This document shows positions 10,924 to 19,419 of a stretch of DNA of 64,000 nucleotides, in pieces. The notes under the pieces were generated by a model. It was not told the origin of the DNA. It saw nothing but the letters and a program-made list of their open reading frames with translations, and ran no database searches. Every line of letters starts with the position of its first letter. Within the stretch, counting starts at the first letter, position 1. Source of the stretch: Novispirillum itersonii subsp. itersonii ATCC 12639 (lineage in GTDB: Bacteria > Pseudomonadota > Alphaproteobacteria > Rhodospirillales > Rhodospirillaceae); the NCBI RefSeq assembly GCF_000381985.1, contig NZ_KB907344.1:124001-188000 (forward strand). Reading direction: 5' to 3'. The position numbers and the translations under genes are program-made.

Positions 10924-10993
10924 CGCACCTGCAAAAATCTGCGGTTCCGTTCTTTCGCTGACGGTCATCATGGTGTAAGAAACGGTCTGACCG

Positions 10994-11172
10994 ACGGTGC
11001 CCATACCGGGCCGCAAGACGGGAACACGGAGCAGTCTTTCCGGCATCCGCCGATACCTGCCAACCGTGGCTGCCCCCGCAACTGTAGGCGGCGAGGCGAT
11101 ACCATTGTGCCACTGGGATACCCCGGGAAGGCCGGTATTGCCCGTGACCCGCCAGCCAGGAGACCGGCCGTC
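10994..11172 (+). promoter_or_regulatory. cobalamin (B12) riboswitch
   Basis: The leader of the cob operon shows the conserved parts of the adenosylcobalamin riboswitch in order. These are GGTGCC near 10996; GGGAACACGG near 11020; the core GTGGCTGCCCCCGCAACTGT (11066-11085) followed by GGCGGCGAG; GCCACTGG near 11109; CGGGAAGGCCGG near 11124; and the B12 box AGCCAGGAGACCGGCC (about 11154-11169). It lies about 165 bp upstream of cobH. It presumably lowers expression of the cobH-cobI-cbiG/cobJ operon when cobalamin is plentiful, by blocking translation or causing termination. The expression platform between 11173 and 11335 was not resolved by eye. Confidence 0.95.
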
Positions 11173-11335
11173 GGTCCACGGTGACGTGCCCGGACAAGGG
11201 ACCCACCGGCGGCGGGCCATACCGGGCGGGGCGTACCGGCAGACCCAGCAGGACTGCGCCATGCATCCGCCGCCCGGAGGTTTCCCTTCCCCGGTTCCGT
11301 CAAAAGAACAGGCCCTGACGGGAGGACGAGACCGG

Positions 11336-11962
11336 ATGCTGGACTATATCCGCGACGGCCAGGAAATTTACCGGCGATCCTTCGCCATCATCCGGTCCGA
11401 GGCCAATCTGGCCCGGATCCCCGCCGATCTGGAAAAACTGGCGGTCCGGGTTGCCCATGCCTGCGGCATGCCCGATGTGGTGGATGACCTGATGTTTTCT
11501 GATGGGGCCGGAGCCGCCGGGCGGGCCGCACTGGCAGCCGGGGCCCCGATTTTCTGCGATTGCCGGATGGTTTCAGAAGGGCTGACCCGGGCCCGCCTGC
11601 CTGCCGGAAACGATATTATCTGCACCCTGCCGGAACCCGGCGTGCCGGAGCGGGCGCAGGAGATCGGCAACACCCGTACGGCAGCGGCGCTGGATTGGTG
11701 GCTGCCCCGCCTTGAAGGGTCGGTGGTGGCGATCGGCAACGCCCCGACCGCCCTGTTCCGCCTGCTGGAGCTGCTGGACGCCGGGGCACCGAAACCGGCC
11801 CTGATCCTCGGCTTTCCGGTCGGTTTCGTCGGGGCAGCGGAATCAAAGGACGAACTGGCAGCCAATCCGCGCGGGGTGTCGTTTGTTGCCGTGCGCGGTC
11901 GCCGGGGCGGCAGCGCCATGACCGCCGCCGCTGTCAATGCACTGGGAACGGAGAAAGAATGA
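11336..11962 (+). CDS. cobH: precorrin-8X / cobalt-precorrin-8 methylmutase
   Basis: CobH/CbiC moves the methyl group from C-11 to C-12 of the corrin ring, forming hydrogenobyrinic or cobyrinic acid. The length of 208 aa matches the family. The sequence [20 protein letters not shown] at the N-terminus, the catalytic-His region [12 protein letters not shown], and the C-terminal [12 protein letters not shown] and [13 protein letters not shown] are all typical. The start is the ATG at 11336, with GGGAGGACGAG upstream. It is the first gene after the B12 riboswitch. Its TGA overlaps the next start (ATG at 11959), so it is translationally coupled to cobI. Confidence 0.95.
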   Translation: MLDYIRDGQEIYRRSFAIIRSEANLARIPADLEKLAVRVAHACGMPDVVDDLMFSDGAGAAGRAALAAGAPIFCDCRMVSEGLTRARLPAGNDIICTLPEPGVPERAQEIGNTRTAAALDWWLPRLEGSVVAIGNAPTALFRLLELLDAGAPKPALILGFPVGFVGAAESKDELAANPRGVSFVAVRGRRGGSAMTAAAVNALGTEKE

Positions 11963-12699
11963 TGCTGGCCCCCGCAACCGGTCGCCTGTACGGTCTGGGC
12001 GTTGGTCCCGGTGACCCGGAACTGGTGACTCTGAAAGCCCTGCGCCTGCTGCAGAATGCCCCGGTGGTCGCCTATCTGGCCGCCAAGGGCAAGAAAGGCA
12101 ATGCCTTCAGCATCATCGAATCATACCTGAAGCCGGATCAGACCCTGCTGCCGCTGATTTATCCGGTGACGACGGAAAAGCTGCCGCCGCCGTTTGATTA
12201 TGAAACCGTCCTCCGTGATTTTTACGACGGCTGCGCGGTTGACGTTGCCGGGCACCTGAAGGCCGGACGCGATGTCGCCGTGGTCTGTGAAGGGGACCCG
12301 ATGTTCTACGGCTCCTTCATGTATCTGCATGACCGTCTGGCCGACGATTTCCCGACCGAGGTGGTGCCCGGTGTCTGCTCCATCGTCGCCTGCGCCTCCG
12401 TCGCCGGGGCACCGCTGGTCTACCGGAACCAGAGCCTGACCGTGCTGTCCGGGGTACTGCCGGAAGAAGAGCTGCTGGAACGGCTGCGCGGCTGCGAGGC
12501 TGCCGCCGTGATGAAACTCGGCAGCAATTTCGCCAAAGTGAAGCGGGTGATCGAAGCCCTCGGCCAGACCGACCGCGCCGTCTATGTGGAACGGGCGACA
12601 ATGGCCAACCAGCGCACCGCCCCCTTTGCCGAGGTCGACCCCGCCACCGTCCCCTATTTTGCGATGGTGCTGCTGCCCGGCGCCCGCTGGGAAGGTTGA
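11959..12699 (+). CDS. cobI: precorrin-2 / cobalt-factor II C20-methyltransferase
   Basis: An S-adenosylmethionine-dependent tetrapyrrole methyltransferase of 246 aa that methylates C-20 (CobI/CbiL family). Family motifs are present: the N-terminal [20 protein letters not shown], the central [33 protein letters not shown], and the late [11 protein letters not shown] and YVERATM. It overlaps cobH by 4 bases and is 4 bp from the fusion gene downstream, so the three form one operon behind the riboswitch. Sequence alone does not say whether the enzyme uses the metal-free or the cobalt-containing substrate; the CbiG module next door favours the cobalt route. Confidence 0.95.
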   Translation: MMLAPATGRLYGLGVGPGDPELVTLKALRLLQNAPVVAYLAAKGKKGNAFSIIESYLKPDQTLLPLIYPVTTEKLPPPFDYETVLRDFYDGCAVDVAGHLKAGRDVAVVCEGDPMFYGSFMYLHDRLADDFPTEVVPGVCSIVACASVAGAPLVYRNQSLTVLSGVLPEEELLERLRGCEAAAVMKLGSNFAKVKRVIEALGQTDRAVYVERATMANQRTAPFAEVDPATVPYFAMVLLPGARWEG

Positions 12700-12703
12700 C
12701 CCC

Positions 12704-14413
12704 ATGATGACCTCCTCCGCCCTGCCTGCCGCCCCGGCCCTACTGATCCTCGGGACCGGCAGCCTGCCCGTCGCCCGTCGCCTGCGGGAGATTCTGCCGG
12801 GGGCGGAAATCTTCGGCCTGCGCGGGCGGGTGGAGGCGGACGATGTCATCCCCTGCGACTCGTTCGGCGACACCCTGCGCCTGCTGTTTGGCCGCGACCG
12901 GCCAGTGGTGGCCCTGTGTGCCGCCGGAATCATCATCCGCGCCCTCGCCCCTCTGCTGGGGAACAAACGGGCAGAGCCGCCGGTGCTGGCGGTGGCTGAG
13001 GACGGCAGCACCGTGGTTCCCCTGCTGGGCGGTCTGCGCGGTGTCAACACTCTGGCCCGACAGATGGCCGCAGCGCTGGGCTGCCCGGCAGCGATCACCA
13101 CCAGCGGAGAACTGCGCTTTACCCTGACTCTGGAACAGCTGCCCCCCGGCTTCCGGGCCGCCAACCCGCAGGACAGCAAGCGCTTCATGTCCGATCTTCT
13201 GGCCGGGGTCGGGGTGCGCCTTAACGGGCATAGCGACTGGGGAGCCGACTGGCTGACAGACAGCCGCCTGACCGATGATCCCGATGGCCCGCTGCGCCTG
13301 ACCATCAGCCCGGAAGCCCGGGACGCCACACCGGATGAACTGCTGATCCGCCCGCAGGTGGTGGCAGTGGCCGTCACCGCGGCCAGTGCGGACAAAGCCC
13401 GGTCGGTGCTGGCCCGGCACGGGTTCTCCGAACAGGCTGTCGCCTGTGTGCTGACCCCGGTGGAGGATGCAGGCGCTGCCGCCGTCCTTGCTCTGGCCAC
13501 GGCACTGGACTGCCCACAGCGGGTTACTCCGGGCGGGGCCGGTTTTGCGGATCTGCCCCCAGACCTGACCCGTTATCAGACTGATGGCGTGACCCTGCTG
13601 GTCGGGGCCACACCCGGCGCCGTCCGTGCTCTCGGCCAGCCGCGCGGCAGCGTCACCGTAATCGGCACCGGTCCCGGCAACCGCGAGTGGATGACACCGG
13701 CGGTCAAGGCCGCCCTGACCGCCGCAACCGACGTGATCGGCTATCAGTTTTATGTCGATCTGGCCGGGCCATACCGGCCGGATCAGGTGCTGCACACCTC
13801 CGATAACCGGGTGGAACTGGACCGCGCCCGCCACGCCTTCCGGCTGGCGGCAGAGGGACGTCAGGTGGTGGTGGTCTCTTCCGGTGATGGCGGTATCTTT
13901 GCCATGGCGGCTGCGGTTCTGGAGGCGCTGGAAGACAGCGCCGACCCGGTGTGGCATGCCGTGGCCCTGCGGGTGGAGCCCGGCGTGACGGCGGCACAGG
14001 CCGCCGCCGCCCGGTCCGGGGCGGCGCTGGGCCATGATTTCTGCGTGATCTCGCTGTCAGATAATCTCAAGCCGTGGCCGGTGATCGTCAACCGGCTGGA
14101 CCACGCCGCCGCCGCCGATCTGGTGATGGCATTCTACAACCCGATTTCCAAAGCCCGCCCGTGGCAGCTGGCGGAAGCCTTTGACACCGTCCGGCGGCAC
14201 CGCGCGCCGGAAACACCGGTGCTGCTGGGCCGGGATATCGGCCGCCCGGCGGAACGCGTCACCATTACCACACTGGGGGAGGTCTGCCCCGATCAGGTGG
14301 ATATGCGCACCGTGGTCATCATCGGGTCATCCCATAGCCGGACCTTTCCGCGGGCCGATGGCAAAGTCTGGCTGTATGCCCCGCGCTGGTACGGAGAGAA
14401 GCCGGTGAAATGA
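12704..14413 (+). CDS. cobJ: CbiG-CobJ fusion (cobalamin ring contraction)
   Basis: The product has 569 aa, about twice the usual CobJ. Residues about 1-210 match the CbiG N-terminal and middle domains (VVALCAAGIIIRALAPLL, VVPLLGGLRGVNTLARQMA, AAITTSGELRF). Residues about 212-300 look like a degenerate CbiG C-terminal domain. From about residue 316 it is a precorrin-3B/cobalt-factor III C17-methyltransferase: SVTVIGTGPGNREWMTPAV, VSSGDGGIFAMAAAVLE, VEPGVTAAQAAAARSGA, LVMAFYNPISKARPWQL and ITTLGE. CbiG opens the delta-lactone made by the C17-methyltransferase, so the fusion joins consecutive steps. CbiG belongs to the oxygen-independent pathway, which suggests that the route used here inserts cobalt early. 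Confidence 0.92.
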   Translation: MMTSSALPAAPALLILGTGSLPVARRLREILPGAEIFGLRGRVEADDVIPCDSFGDTLRLLFGRDRPVVALCAAGIIIRALAPLLGNKRAEPPVLAVAEDGSTVVPLLGGLRGVNTLARQMAAALGCPAAITTSGELRFTLTLEQLPPGFRAANPQDSKRFMSDLLAGVGVRLNGHSDWGADWLTDSRLTDDPDGPLRLTISPEARDATPDELLIRPQVVAVAVTAASADKARSVLARHGFSEQAVACVLTPVEDAGAAAVLALATALDCPQRVTPGGAGFADLPPDLTRYQTDGVTLLVGATPGAVRALGQPRGSVTVIGTGPGNREWMTPAVKAALTAATDVIGYQFYVDLAGPYRPDQVLHTSDNRVELDRARHAFRLAAEGRQVVVVSSGDGGIFAMAAAVLEALEDSADPVWHAVALRVEPGVTAAQAAAARSGAALGHDFCVISLSDNLKPWPVIVNRLDHAAAADLVMAFYNPISKARPWQLAEAFDTVRRHRAPETPVLLGRDIGRPAERVTITTLGEVCPDQVDMRTVVIIGSSHSRTFPRADGKVWLYAPRWYGEKPVK

Positions 14414-14429
14414 CCGGCGTCTCCTCCGC

Positions 14430-15500
14430 TCACTCCATCGCATCCAGAAGCCGGTAATCCCCTGCCGCAGAGCTTTCACCGCGCAGGGCCTGCCCCAGCC
14501 CGCTGACCACGCGGTCAGCAATGGCGGTATCGTAATGCAGGGAATCCCAGTAATTCTCGTCGCGGGTGGTGATGTCAGACCGGATCATGAAGTCGACCAC
14601 CATCGTGTGTGGCCGGGCCTTGGCAAGGGCCGTCACCCGCTGCTTGCAGGTCTCCAGCACCCCCTCTTCCCGGCTGCCGGTGGCGGGCAAGCCAACCGCA
14701 TGATAAGGCACCCACATCAGAATGACCTGAGTTTGCGCCGGGCTGCCGGTCAGAAACTCCTGCATCAGGGCATGGGTCGGAAATACCAGCGCCTGCCGCT
14801 CGGCCTCACTCAGCACCACCGGCGGAACCACCGGCGCTTTCAGAACCGGCATTGCCTGCCCATAGATATGCTCGCGGGCCCGGGTCAGATCATAGTCAGT
14901 CCGGGGCGGCAGAAAATTGCCGTACCCGGTCTGATCAAAGTGCACCTTACCCTCGCCGGTCACCGTCCGGGTTAAAATCCGTCCGGCAATCTCAATCACC
15001 TTACCATTGAACAGATTGAGCAGATCGTTCCAAGGGTTGTCATCATACATCCACTCGGGAAAGCCCCGCTCGGTGATCAGCCGGTCATCAGGGTTCTGCG
15101 AGCACCACAGGCTGTCAAGCCCGAGGATCACAGTGCGCGGCTGCGCACGCTGTGACAGAAAGAACCGGGCCATCCGCCACTCTTCCCACGCCGTTCCGCT
15201 GTTCATCGCCAGCTGGGCAAACTGCCCGCCCAGCGTCTGGTTCAGCAGTTCCGGACGCAGCAGGCGGATCGTCGAATTCCCAAACACCGCACTGTCAAAA
15301 CGCGGGTCACGGGCAACCGCCGGATAAAGGTAGCGCTGGTTAACATCCATCAACGGGCGGTCGCTGCTGGCAAACGGAATATTCCGGTATGGATTGGCCC
15401 AGACGATCAGGCCCACCAGAACACAGCCCAGCAGCAGGGTCGCCCCGCAGAACCACAGCAGAAAACGCGTCCACGGCCGGAGGGAAGAATCAGAGGTCAT
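14430..15500 (-). CDS. SGNH/AlgJ-like accessory protein of an MBOAT acylation system
   Basis: A 356-aa membrane-anchored protein with one N-terminal span (about residues 11-34, FLLWFCGATLLLGCVLVGLIVW) and a periplasmic domain. VFGNST near residue 75 and NYWDSLHYD near residue 325 resemble the block and the Asp-x-x-His catalytic motif of SGNH/DltD/AlgJ-type proteins that work with MBOAT acyltransferases. The ATG at 15500 (MTSDSSLRP) is chosen because GAGGGG lies 6 bp upstream. A start at 15536 would overlap the MBOAT gene. It lies 10 bp after the MBOAT gene in the same operon. It probably transfers acyl groups to a surface or secreted polymer; the acceptor is unknown. Confidence 0.8.
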   Translation of the reverse strand: MTSDSSLRPWTRFLLWFCGATLLLGCVLVGLIVWANPYRNIPFASSDRPLMDVNQRYLYPAVARDPRFDSAVFGNSTIRLLRPELLNQTLGGQFAQLAMNSGTAWEEWRMARFFLSQRAQPRTVILGLDSLWCSQNPDDRLITERGFPEWMYDDNPWNDLLNLFNGKVIEIAGRILTRTVTGEGKVHFDQTGYGNFLPPRTDYDLTRAREHIYGQAMPVLKAPVVPPVVLSEAERQALVFPTHALMQEFLTGSPAQTQVILMWVPYHAVGLPATGSREEGVLETCKQRVTALAKARPHTMVVDFMIRSDITTRDENYWDSLHYDTAIADRVVSGLGQALRGESSAAGDYRLLDAME

Positions 15501-15510
15501 GATCGGCCCC

Positions 15511-16881
15511 TCAGAACTGGAAATAGATGAATTCAACCGCCCGGTCCTTGCCGATTTCCAGCAGCAGGGCCAGCAGGGCGATCGCCAGCAGTACCGCCAG
15601 CGGGCGCCACGGACGGACCCAGCGGGTCATGATATCCTGACTGGGCGGCAGCAGCAGGATCACCGCAATCCCCAGCAGGGCAACCTTTTCTTTAAACTCA
15701 GCCGCCACATCCACCGCGCCCAGACCGAGCATCCCCTGATAGATATGCAGGGCAGCGGTGAAGGTCTCGGCCCGGAACAGAATCCAGCCCGCCATGACGA
15801 ACAGCATGGTCAGCAGCCATGCCAACGGCAGCGGCAGCCTGCCGCCCAGCGCCTTCCACGCCCGGAACAGCACCAGCCCCACCCCATGCAGCAGACCCCA
15901 GGCCAGAAACGTCCATGACGCCCCGTGCCACAGGCCGCAGACCACCATCAGGATCAGCGTCGCCAGCACCAGCCGCACCGGGCCATGGCGGCTGCCGCCC
16001 ATGGAGAAATACAGATAATCACGCAGAAAGCGGGACAGGGACGCATGCCAGCGCCGCCAGAAATCCTGCAGGGTCACCGCCCGGTACGGCGACAGGAAGT
16101 TGACCGGCAACATCACCCCCATCATCAACGCCACCCCGATCGCCATATCGGTATAGGCTGAAAAATCGAAGTAAATCTGCAGGGTGTAGGCCAGCGCCCC
16201 TCCCCATGCCGCCATCAGATCCGGCACGCCGGTTTTCGCCTGCGCAAAGACCGCGTTAGAATAAGGGGCCATCTGGTCAGCCAGCAGCAGTTTCTTGCCC
16301 AGCCCCATCACGAACATTGCCAGCCCGCGCACCATGTTCTCGGCCCATTCCGGGCGGTGCGGCGGCAGATCAAACTGTGGGATAAACTCGTTGTGCCGCA
16401 CAATCGGCCCGGCGATCAGATGCGGAAAGAACGACACATACAGGGCGTAACGACGCAGCGGATAACGCGGCGCTTCACCCCGGTAGGTATCCACCAGAAA
16501 ACTGATGTGCTGAAAGGTAAAGAAGCTGACCCCGATCGGCAGCACCAGCGGCAACGGCTGATAATCCTGACCGACCACCGCCATCAGCGTATCCATGAAG
16601 AAGTTGCGGTATTTGAAATACCCAAGCACGCCGAGATTGGCCAGAACCCCCAGCCACATCCATACTGCCCGCCGGTCTGCGTGCAGCACCAGCCCCAACC
16701 CCCAGTTAAGCAGAATGGTGGTGATCAGCAGTGGCAGGAAGCGGACATCGCCATAGGCGTAAAACGCCAGAGACAGACCGATCATCACCCATTCCCGCAA
16801 CGCGGTCTGCCGGAAGGCGTACCAGGTAGCCAGAGACAGCGGCAACAGAAAGGCGATGAAAATCTGGCTGTTGAAAAGCAC
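15511..16881 (-). CDS. MBOAT family O-acyltransferase (AlgI-like)
   Basis: Multi-span membrane O-acyltransferase of 456 aa. It matches the AlgI/DltB group that moves acetyl groups across the inner membrane for O-acetylation of alginate, cellulose or peptidoglycan. Landmarks are PIGVSFFTFQHISFLVDTYRGE (about 110-131), the motif FWRRWHASLSRFLRDYLYFSMGG (about 280-302), and the catalytic His in CGLWHGASWTFLAWGLLHG (about 325-343). The start is a GTG at 16881 with GAGG 7 bp upstream. It is paired with the SGNH-like gene downstream. No polysaccharide synthesis genes lie nearby, so the substrate cannot be named. Confidence 0.9.
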   Translation of the reverse strand: MLFNSQIFIAFLLPLSLATWYAFRQTALREWVMIGLSLAFYAYGDVRFLPLLITTILLNWGLGLVLHADRRAVWMWLGVLANLGVLGYFKYRNFFMDTLMAVVGQDYQPLPLVLPIGVSFFTFQHISFLVDTYRGEAPRYPLRRYALYVSFFPHLIAGPIVRHNEFIPQFDLPPHRPEWAENMVRGLAMFVMGLGKKLLLADQMAPYSNAVFAQAKTGVPDLMAAWGGALAYTLQIYFDFSAYTDMAIGVALMMGVMLPVNFLSPYRAVTLQDFWRRWHASLSRFLRDYLYFSMGGSRHGPVRLVLATLILMVVCGLWHGASWTFLAWGLLHGVGLVLFRAWKALGGRLPLPLAWLLTMLFVMAGWILFRAETFTAALHIYQGMLGLGAVDVAAEFKEKVALLGIAVILLLPPSQDIMTRWVRPWRPLAVLLAIALLALLLEIGKDRAVEFIYFQF

Positions 16882-16911
16882 GGATAAACCTCATGGCCGC
16901 AATCTGACAGG

Positions 16912-16951
16912 CACCGCCCAGCACAGGCACCGGCCAGCACAGGCACCGGCC
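16912..16951. repeat. short tandem repeat upstream of the MBOAT gene
   Basis: The unit AGCACAGGCACCGGCC occurs twice in tandem, with a degenerate third copy (GCACCGCCC) before it, in the 165 bp leader between the MBOAT start and the gene at 17047. It may be a simple slippage duplication. No function is evident. Confidence 0.6.
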
Positions 16952-17046
16952 CGGCTGTCTTCGGGGGGGACCGGGCAGACTTACCGGAAGCCCCGGTGTA
17001 AGACAAGCCTAAGCGGCTCGGCCCGCGCCGGGACGGTCAAGAACCG

Positions 17047-18036
17047 TCAGTCAGGCGGAGGCTGCGGCGGCCCGGTCTGCGCGTTCAGGGGCTGCACGGG
17101 TATCCACTGCCCCTGCATCCGCAGGGCCTGCACCTCGGGCAGCTCATACCGTTGCAGATCGGCCAGAAATGGCGCTGCATCGGGATTCTCCAGCACAAAA
17201 ACACGGCGCCCTTCGAAAGAAACGCCCGAAAGGGCAGCGGCGAAGTACTCCCGCCACAGGGCATGGAAACTGCCATCCCCCCATGCCGCCAGCAGGCCGC
17301 GTTCCAGCCGCCGCAGGGCGGGTTCATCTGCCGGATGGGCAAAGAAGAACTTCGGCAGCGGATAATACAGGGCGACACCGGGGGCAACCGACAGGGTCAC
17401 CCCGCTGCCGGTCCGGGCCAGACGGATATCCCGGTCCACCTCGTTCACGCCCCGCCAGTACAGGTCAGCCCGCCCGCGCGCCACCATCAGGGACATACTT
17501 TCCCGCGAGGAGATTTCCTGAACCGGCAGCCCATGGGCCTGCAAAATCCCGACATCCCGCCAGCCCAGCCCCTGCACGGCAGAAAAGCGCGTCAGATCGG
17601 CAAAAGTCCGGACATCCGCCGTGGCCTGAGCCGCCCCGGCAGAGGCCAGCGCCACCCGCAGCCCGGTCATGCCGGAGTCGACAGGAAAGCGGATATAAGC
17701 CAGATCCCGCACCAGTTCAGGGGTAACGGTCTGGATCACCATCTGACCGGGATACGTCCGCAACCGCAGATCCTGCACCACCCGCAGCGTGGTCGCCCGG
17801 CCGGGGGCTGGCTGCAGACGATACGGCCCTTCTGCGGCAACGGTATGATCCAGCGCCAGCCGCATCAGGGCTTCTTCAAAGTCCATCGTCATGCCATCCG
17901 GCACCGGGCGGGAACGGTACGAGAAGACCGCCTCCTCCGCCCGCAGGGCTGATCCGGCAAGACAGGACAGCCCCACCACCGCCAGCAGACAGCAGAGAAG
18001 CCCCCTCAGAAAAATCTGGCGGGCCGGCCTTGGCAT
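17047..18036 (-). CDS. periplasmic solute-binding protein, family 3 type
   Basis: A 329-aa exported protein. A signal peptide of about 32 residues (basic MPRPARQIFLRG, hydrophobic core, cleavage near GSALRAEE) precedes a two-lobed binding domain similar to amino-acid-type solute-binding proteins. Supporting stretches are FADLTRFSAVQGLGWRDVGILQ, RESMSLMVARGRADLYWRGVNE and FFFAHPADEPALRRLERGLLAAWGDGSF. The start has GGGAG 7 bp upstream. No permease or ATPase lies beside it, so it may be an orphan binding or sensory protein rather than part of an importer. It ends in a proline-rich tail. The ligand is not deducible. Confidence 0.75.
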   Translation of the reverse strand: MPRPARQIFLRGLLCCLLAVVGLSCLAGSALRAEEAVFSYRSRPVPDGMTMDFEEALMRLALDHTVAAEGPYRLQPAPGRATTLRVVQDLRLRTYPGQMVIQTVTPELVRDLAYIRFPVDSGMTGLRVALASAGAAQATADVRTFADLTRFSAVQGLGWRDVGILQAHGLPVQEISSRESMSLMVARGRADLYWRGVNEVDRDIRLARTGSGVTLSVAPGVALYYPLPKFFFAHPADEPALRRLERGLLAAWGDGSFHALWREYFAAALSGVSFEGRRVFVLENPDAAPFLADLQRYELPEVQALRMQGQWIPVQPLNAQTGPPQPPPD

Positions 18037-18210
18037 GGAGTTCTCCCGGTAAACCGCCGACGGACAGCGCGGCTGTTTTACATACCATGCCCCGGCCCTC
18101 CGGTGCTGCCAAGACGGCAGAACCGGGAGACCCGTAAGAAAAGGGCGGGGCCATCCTCTCCGGACAGCCCCGCCAGCCTCAGAAACACAGAAGGACAGAC
18201 AGCAGCGTGA

Positions 18211-19173
18211 TCAGCCGTTGTTCAGGGCCCCCCACATCTCGCGGTCACGGTCCGCCGTCCAGATCTGCGGGCGGACCAGCCCCTTGGCCTCATCAACAGC
18301 GCGGGCAACGTCGAAGGGCATGCAGTGTTCGTAGATCACCCACTGGCCGTATTTCGGGTCCATCCGTTCCTTACACAGGGCAAAGATTGCCTTCAGGTCC
18401 AGCCCCTTTTCCACGCCTTCCTGTGCGGTGGTATAAAGGTCGGTGATGAAAGCCTGAGTCATCTTCAGGGCCTCTTCACAGGCCGCGGCGGAGGTCAGGG
18501 CATCGCCCCGGCCCGGCACCATCTTTTCCGGCTGCAGGTCGCGCAGGGCCTGCAGGGTGGCCGGCCAGTCACGCAGATGGGCATCCCCGGTGTACGGGGT
18601 GGCGTGGTATTCCACCAGATCCCCGGCATACAGAATTTTCTGATCCGGCAGCCACGCGATGGTGTCACCCTGCGTATGGCCTTTGCCCGGCGACCAGATT
18701 TCGACTTTCCGGTTCCCCAGATCAACGGTCAGTTTGCCATCGACCACGATGGTCGGCCACGTCAGGCCGGGAATGCTCTCGTGCCCCCGGAACAGACGCG
18801 GGAAGCGGCCAAACTCACTCTCCCAGTCCTGCTGGCCACGTTCAACGATCATTTCGTAGGTCAGCTGCGAGGCGATGATGTGTTCCGGCTCATATGCCGC
18901 AGCCCCGAGAACCCGCACCGCATGATAGTGCGACAGCAGCACATACTTCACCGGCTTGTCGGTGATCTCGCGGATGAACGCCAGCACCTGCTGGGCCATC
19001 AGCGGGGTCGCCTGCGTATCAATCACCATCACCCCGTCATCCCCGATGATCACGCCGGTGTTGGGGTCCCCTTCAGCCGTAAAGGCGTAAGCCCCTTCGC
19101 CCAGCTTGGCGAAGGTGATCTTCTTTTCGCCCAGATCGCCGGTTGAGGCAAAGGTGGGTGCAGCCTTGGTCAT
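18211..19173 (-). CDS. metallo-beta-lactamase-fold hydrolase with variant metal motif
   Basis: A 320-aa cytoplasmic protein of the MBL fold, with DDGVMVIDTQATPLMAQQVL before the metal loop and later GHTQGDTIAWLPDQKILYAGDLVEYHATPY. The metal loop reads LLSHYHAVRVLGAAAY. The canonical HxHxDH has lost its Asp-His pair, leaving HxH followed by Val-Arg. GHT and the Asp of AGDLV, which supply the third site-1 ligand and the bridging ligand, are kept. I recall a widespread proteobacterial family with this same motif, so it is a conserved variant and not a local mutation. Substrate unknown. GAGAGG precedes the ATG. A 14-bp palindrome lies 73-86 bp upstream of the start. Confidence 0.85.
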   Translation of the reverse strand: MTKAAPTFASTGDLGEKKITFAKLGEGAYAFTAEGDPNTGVIIGDDGVMVIDTQATPLMAQQVLAFIREITDKPVKYVLLSHYHAVRVLGAAAYEPEHIIASQLTYEMIVERGQQDWESEFGRFPRLFRGHESIPGLTWPTIVVDGKLTVDLGNRKVEIWSPGKGHTQGDTIAWLPDQKILYAGDLVEYHATPYTGDAHLRDWPATLQALRDLQPEKMVPGRGDALTSAAACEEALKMTQAFITDLYTTAQEGVEKGLDLKAIFALCKERMDPKYGQWVIYEHCMPFDVARAVDEAKGLVRPQIWTADRDREMWGALNNG

Positions 19174-19245
19174 GACGGTCCTCTCCAGTGGTTACAGCCC
19201 GCAGGCAGTTTTTTCTGAGTATGAGTCCAGAGTAGCGCGCTTTTA

Positions 19246-19259
19246 GTTTCATATGAAAC
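19246..19259. promoter_or_regulatory. perfect palindrome, candidate operator
   Basis: GTTTCATATGAAAC is a perfect 14-bp palindrome in the 246 bp between the divergent MBL gene (start 19173) and the Anbu operon (start 19420). It sits in a locally AT-rich stretch, where a promoter is expected. It could bind a dimeric repressor of the TetR, MarR or similar type; no regulator gene lies beside it. Confidence 0.5.
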
Positions 19260-19419
19260 GAATTCTTCTGCCTTCTTTTTAAACACATTTCCGCCCCAAG
19301 CCCCTTTTTGCAGCAAAAGCAGCAAACACTGATATGCAACACCCTGATTTTTAAAGGGTTCCCATTTGGCCCAAGGCTTGCGTAGGATGATCTGGGGAAA
19401 CAGAAACAAGGGAGGCACT

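Noticed and set aside
10775-11303. Minus and plus frames over the cob leader
   Set aside because: The conserved riboswitch sequence explains this stretch; the frames have no protein features.
12121-13500. 459-codon minus frame across cobI and the CbiG-CobJ gene
   Set aside because: It spans two real genes in antisense, with Arg/Ser/Ala-rich composition and no motif.
16912-16951. Tandem repeat considered as a CRISPR-like element
   Set aside because: There are only two full copies with no spacers, so it is a small duplication and not an array.
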